A stretch of 17,374 nt of DNA. Origin: CAZUVM01 sp964623885 (lineage in GTDB: Bacteria > Verrucomicrobiota > Verrucomicrobiia > Limisphaerales > UBA8199). Of the stretch, positions 14,494 to 17,374 are shown one piece after another; position 1 is the stretch's first letter, and each line of letters opens with the position of its first letter. A program made the translations under genes and the position numbers. Under the pieces are notes generated by a model that did no database searches, was not told the origin of the DNA, and saw only the letters and a program-made list of their open reading frames with translations. The stretch lies in NCBI GenBank assembly GCA_964623885.1, contig CAZUVM010000247.1, positions 1 through 17,374 on the forward strand, read 5' to 3'.

Positions 14494-14883
14494 TCACGGC
14501 TTCGCTCGCTTTTTCCTGGCTTGGATCAACGACTCCAGCTCGGCTAGTTCGTCCGCGGAGAGAGGGCCCGTTTCCAGCAGGCATTGCACCATCGGGGTCA
14601 GGGCTCCGTTAAAGGCATGCTTCAGCGTGTAGAGCAGTTCCCCGCGTTGCGCCTGTTCGCGGGTGACGGCCGATCGATACACCGTCTGGTGCCGCAACGT
14701 CTCAGCCCGCAACAGCCCCTTGGTGGCCATCCGGTCCATCAACGTCCGGACCGTCGAATAGGTCCACCGGGTCTGTTTGGTGAGTTTTTCCTGGATACCG
14801 GGCGCTGTGCAAGGCTCGCTATCCCAAACCGCTTTGATGATGGCCCACTCGGCTTCGGTCAGTTCAACAGGTTTCTGTGGCAT
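14494..14883 (-). CDS. BlaI/MecI/CopY-family transcriptional repressor
   Basis: This 129-residue protein is a winged-helix repressor. Residues about 6-75 show the family pattern: ELTEAEWAIIKAVWDSEP, then TRWTYSTVRTLMDRMATKGLL and a wing with VYRSAVTREQ. The C-terminal helices (about 80-125) serve for dimerisation in the family. It would bind dyad operators in its own promoter, and the neighbouring M56 protein is the classic partner that cleaves or inactivates it. The two genes are in one unit with 8 bases between them, this one first. The start is the first ATG; no strong ribosome binding site is seen. TACANNTGTA-type sites lie 37-76 bases upstream. The target genes beyond this pair are unknown. 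Confidence 0.92.
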   Translation of the reverse strand: MPQKPVELTEAEWAIIKAVWDSEPCTAPGIQEKLTKQTRWTYSTVRTLMDRMATKGLLRAETLRHQTVYRSAVTREQAQRGELLYTLKHAFNGALTPMVQCLLETGPLSADELAELESLIQARKKRAKP

Positions 14884-14919
14884 AAGACATCTTCGCTCTT
14901 AACGAAAGCCAGCTTTCTC

Positions 14920-14929
14920 GACAGATGTA
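14920..14929. promoter_or_regulatory. Near-consensus BlaI/CopY operator (site nearer the gene)
   Basis: GACAGATGTA matches the TACANNTGTA box used by CopY-type members of the family at 9 of 10 positions counting the two free bases. It lies 37 bases before the repressor start. An overlapping TAAAGATGTC (14928-14937) is a weaker match. A TTGACA hexamer on the minus strand (14934-14939) lies just beside it, so binding could cover the promoter; no good -10 was found for it. Confidence 0.45.
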
Positions 14930-14949
14930 AAGATGTCAAGAAGAATATT

Positions 14950-14959
14950 TACAAATGTA
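14950..14959. promoter_or_regulatory. Exact TACANNTGTA operator (BlaI/MecI/CopY type)
   Basis: TACAAATGTA is a perfect TACANNTGTA dyad 67 bases upstream of the repressor start. It lies exactly 30 bases from the second site at 14920, about three helical turns, so two repressor dimers would bind the same DNA face. This supports autoregulation of the repressor and M56-secretin pair. Confidence 0.55.
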
Positions 14960-15168
14960 GAGTAAATCCGGCCGGACAGAGGAAACGATTTGAACCTTGA
15001 AGGTGCAATTTCGCGGCTGATGTCGGGTTTTTATTCCTCACGCAAAGCCGCAAAGAAGGCTGATGACTCAATTCGAATGCACGGCAATAAAGAAATGCGT
15101 GTTTGTTTGCGAGTGTCTATTCGCGGTTGGATTGCTGTTGTAGCGTTTGCCGCGCTCAGCCTTACTAA
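14960..15168. other. Intergenic region upstream of the repressor
   Basis: No gene is supported. A short plus-strand frame (14990-15214) is open but shows no domain. The sequence ACGCAAAGCCGCAAAGAAGG (15039-15058) repeats GCAAAG twice and resembles short motifs seen between genes in other environmental bacteria; only this one instance is present. Confidence 0.3.
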
Positions 15169-16224
15169 TCATCGCGCGAGCTCAAGGGTCGCCTTTTTCA
15201 AACAGAACGTATAGAGACCACCGTCCAGGCCGGAATAGAGCAACCACAAGGTGCGACCATCCTGGCTCATCCATTTGGTGGGAAATTTGTGGTGGTAAGT
15301 TCGATTGGTGTCTGACCAATGCGAATCGTAGTAAACGGTGGCCCAGGGTCCCCAGGGCTCGGGCGCTTCGAACACACCCAGTGCGGGTGTGTGCATCGCC
15401 TGGCTGCCGGCAGGCTGGTGCGAGGTGGTCAGCAGATAGCGTTTCAAGCCGCGATTACACGTGATGGCTACACGCTGGGTTCCATTCGGGTCCGTGAAGA
15501 CAGGTTTGCGTTCGTTCAAATCCTTCGTCCACCGGGGTTGGCCCCCCGCGTCGAGCCCGGCAAAGAATTCGTAGCGATTGCGTTCAGGCACTTGCTGCCT
15601 GGGCACGCGAGCCATGACGATGTCCGGTGAGTAACCGTAGGCGCTGTCGTTGGCTTGCGAAACTACGTATACGAAGTCGTCGCGGGAGCCGGCATAGTTC
15701 GGGCCATATTGGACGAATTCCGGACAACCGAAGGTCTGAGTGAAATGCCAATCGGCCCACACCCAGTTGGTGCCGCGGTTTTTCGACCAGGCGAGCCGGG
15801 CGTGGGTGAATTCATCCGAACCAGGAGGACGATAGTTGCGGACCCACATATAGAGGACGCCGTCGACCAGGAGCAGACCGCTGGCTTTGATTGCTTTGGA
15901 ACCGCCGCCTTCTACTGTATCGGCGTCGCTCGAGAAGTCCTCCGCCCGCAGGTTTGGCGGGTCACCCCAGATGTGAGCGAAGCCGAGGGAAAGCCGCGGA
16001 GGCAGTTCATCGAAGCCGGGACCATCGCCCCACGCCGTAATCTGAAGATCTCTTTCCGCCCACGTGATGGGCCAGTTGTCCCCGGCCCGCGTCTTGACCT
16101 TAAGAACCGACTCGTCCCACTTCAGGCCGGTAATTACCTGACTGGGCGGATATGGCGCGGAGGCGAGAAGCGGGAGGCTGGCAAAGACTATCCAGAGTAT
16201 CAGAATCCGGCGGAGCGTGGTCAT
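15169..16224 (-). CDS. Secreted DUF4185-type protein
   Basis: This 351-residue protein has a signal peptide (residues 1-23, MTTLRRILILWIVFASLPLLASA) and then the DUF4185 pattern: GDNWPITWAERD, LQITAWGDGPGF, LSLGFAHIWGDPP, ASGLLLVDGVLYMWVRN, LAWSKNRGTNWVWADWHF, FGCPEFVQYGPNYAG and RDDFVYVVS, followed by ITCNRGLKRYLLTTSH. Proteins of this type are predicted five-bladed beta-propellers related to glycoside hydrolases, so carbohydrate binding or cleavage is possible, though no activity is shown by the sequence alone. Its ATG follows directly on the TAA of the upstream acyl-CoA synthetase gene with no gap, so the two are almost certainly co-transcribed and probably translationally coupled. The pairing of a CoA ligase with an exported propeller is unusual. 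Confidence 0.75.
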   Translation of the reverse strand: MTTLRRILILWIVFASLPLLASAPYPPSQVITGLKWDESVLKVKTRAGDNWPITWAERDLQITAWGDGPGFDELPPRLSLGFAHIWGDPPNLRAEDFSSDADTVEGGGSKAIKASGLLLVDGVLYMWVRNYRPPGSDEFTHARLAWSKNRGTNWVWADWHFTQTFGCPEFVQYGPNYAGSRDDFVYVVSQANDSAYGYSPDIVMARVPRQQVPERNRYEFFAGLDAGGQPRWTKDLNERKPVFTDPNGTQRVAITCNRGLKRYLLTTSHQPAGSQAMHTPALGVFEAPEPWGPWATVYYDSHWSDTNRTYHHKFPTKWMSQDGRTLWLLYSGLDGGLYTFCLKKATLELAR

Positions 16225-17374
16225 TTACAACTGTGGTCGATTTTCCGCCTGGCTTGAAAACGGCGGGCGACTGCGCAGGTCGACGCGGCGGGTTTTGCCG
16301 CTGATTGTTTTCGGGAGTTCGGAGACGAACTCGATTTCCCGCGGGTATTTGTAGGCGGCAATGAGGCGCTTGCTGTGGACTTGCAATTCCGTTTTCAGTT
16401 CGTCACCGGGTGGCAAGTGGTCGCGCAAAACGACAAAGGCTTTGACGACTTGGCCGCGAAGCGGATCGGGCACGCCGACGACCGCAACGTCCAGCACAGC
16501 CGGGTGTTCGAGCAGGGCGCTCTCGACTTCAAAGGGTCCGATGCGGTAACCGGAGCTCTTGATCACGTCGTCCTTGCGGCCGATGAACCAGAAGTAACCG
16601 TCGCGGTCACGGGTAGCGCGGTCGCCGGTGAGGTAATAATCGCCGACGAATTGCGCGTTGGTCTGCTCCAGGTTGAGCCAGTATTCGCGGAAGAGACCGA
16701 CGGGCCTGTTCGGCCGCACGCGCACCGCGACCTCGCCTTCGGTGCCGGGCGACGCTTCGGATAAATCATCGCGCAGGATCGTGATTTCGAAACCAGGCAT
16801 CGTCTGGCCCATTGATCCCGCCAACACCGGGTGGGCAGACTTTCGAGAATTGCCGATCAGAACGACGGATTCAGTCTGGCCATAAGCTTCGTAGAGCGTC
16901 AGACCGGTGGCCGCTCGCCACTGGTTCAGCAGTTCGGGATTGAGAGGTTCGCCGGCGGTGACGCAGTGCCGGAGATGCGGGAATTTCCGCGAAGCAAGTT
17001 TTTGTTTCACGATGAGCCGTAAGGCGGTCGGGGGCGCGCACCAGGTGGTGATTGGGTAGTTCTGAAGCGTGTCGAGCGCCAGTGCGGGATCGAATTTGCC
17101 GCGGGCGTCCAGGGCGAATACGCAAGCGCCCATATGCCACGGTCCGAAAAAGCTGGACCAGGCGGCTTTGCCCCAGCCGAGGTCGGAGATGTTCCAGTGC
17201 ACGTCTTTTGGGCCGAGGTCGAGCCACGACTCGCCGGTTACGCGGTGGCCGAGTCCGTAGCTGGCCTGCGTGTGCAGGACCATCTTCGGATGGCCCGTCG
17301 TAGCGCTGGTGAAGAAAAGCAGGCCGGGATCGCTGCTCAGCGTGCGAACTGGTTTCAAATTGGCGCTGGCCCGG
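16225..17374 (-). CDS. Acyl-CoA synthetase, C-terminal part (5' end off the right edge)
   Basis: This is an ATP-dependent, AMP-forming CoA ligase of the medium-chain acyl-CoA synthetase type. It activates a carboxylic acid as acyl-AMP and transfers it to CoA. About 382 residues are in the window; the family length of about 550 means some 170 N-terminal residues lie beyond the edge. The frame is open to the last base, so the TTG at 17358 is not the start. Visible motifs in order: the P-loop FTSATTGHPKM, YPITTWCAPPTALRL, the GEPLNPE and YEAYGQTES blocks, YYLTGDRA with DGYFWFIGRKDDVIKSSGYR (hinge), GPFEVESALLEHP, and the catalytic lysine in LPKTISGKTRR. The acid substrate cannot be read from the fragment. 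It abuts the DUF4185 gene at TAAATG. Confidence 0.92.
   Translation of the reverse strand, partial: RASANLKPVRTLSSDPGLLFFTSATTGHPKMVLHTQASYGLGHRVTGESWLDLGPKDVHWNISDLGWGKAAWSSFFGPWHMGACVFALDARGKFDPALALDTLQNYPITTWCAPPTALRLIVKQKLASRKFPHLRHCVTAGEPLNPELLNQWRAATGLTLYEAYGQTESVVLIGNSRKSAHPVLAGSMGQTMPGFEITILRDDLSEASPGTEGEVAVRVRPNRPVGLFREYWLNLEQTNAQFVGDYYLTGDRATRDRDGYFWFIGRKDDVIKSSGYRIGPFEVESALLEHPAVLDVAVVGVPDPLRGQVVKAFVVLRDHLPPGDELKTELQVHSKRLIAAYKYPREIEFVSELPKTISGKTRRVDLRSRPPFSSQAENRPQL

Noticed and set aside
14486..14584. Upstream ATG for the M56-secretin gene (33 extra residues)
   Set aside because: The extra part runs inside the repressor gene in another frame and reads as a shadow; ATG 14485 follows the repressor stop by 8 bases.
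17310..17345. P-loop of the acyl-CoA synthetase reads TSATTG rather than TSGTTG
   Set aside because: As far as I recall the Ala form is normal for this medium-chain-like subfamily, so it is not evidence of inactivity.
1..17374. CRISPR arrays, tRNA, rRNA, transposases, phage genes
   Set aside because: None seen: no regularly spaced direct repeats, no cloverleaf or rRNA-like segments, and no recognisable recombinase or phage protein.

Overview
The window looks like chromosomal DNA of a Verrucomicrobiota bacterium, probably near Pedosphaera/Limisphaerales. This rests on family content only. It has a Gloeobacter/Verrucomicrobia-type YGTT repeat protein with the usual C-terminal 'ESSTDLTHW' segment, a sigma factor fused to a membrane and coiled-coil tail, a DUF4159 protein, a DUF4185 protein and an M56 peptidase fusion. 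Base composition is moderately GC-rich and gene density is loose. I saw no rRNA, tRNA, CRISPR array, transposase or phage gene.

Layout. The left edge (1-135, minus) holds the start of a secreted protein that runs out of the window. A small hypothetical gene (337-687, plus) faces a large membrane hybrid histidine kinase (951-2888, minus), which has a displaced phospho-acceptor histidine. A two-gene unit follows (3209-5386, plus): an ECF-like sigma factor with transmembrane and coiled-coil tail, then, 3 bases on, a membrane-anchored coiled-coil protein whose N-terminal half is a paralogue of the sigma factor's tail. A frameshifted remnant with a BamE/SmpA-like motif (5499-5683) and a single-domain response regulator (5696-6103, minus) come next. 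Divergent from the regulator is an exported prolyl oligopeptidase (6316-8472, plus).

An 800-base gene-poor stretch (8473-9271) holds what may be dispersed repeat sequence. Then come the seven-repeat YGTT protein (9272-10621, minus), a secreted DUF4159 protein (10774-11715, plus) and a small PH-like protein (11813-12229, plus). A non-coding stretch with six GGGAYG repeats (12230-12508) precedes a BlaI/BlaR-type pair read on the minus strand. The BlaI-family repressor is at 14494-14883. The M56 (BlaR1/MecR1-like) membrane metallopeptidase at 12509-14485 has a secretin C-domain where BlaR1 carries its penicillin sensor. Upstream of the repressor lie an exact TACANNTGTA box and a 9/10 match exactly 30 bp away. 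The right edge holds the 3' part of an acyl-CoA synthetase (16225-17374, minus) abutting a secreted DUF4185 protein (15169-16224, minus) at TAAATG.

The theme is envelope sensing and export: several proteins have signal peptides or membrane anchors, and three regulatory systems occur (hybrid kinase and response regulator, membrane-linked sigma factor, BlaI plus M56). The most novel candidate is the BlaI / M56-secretin pair. It suggests a proteolytic de-repression circuit whose input is a secretin-like domain rather than a beta-lactam-binding domain.
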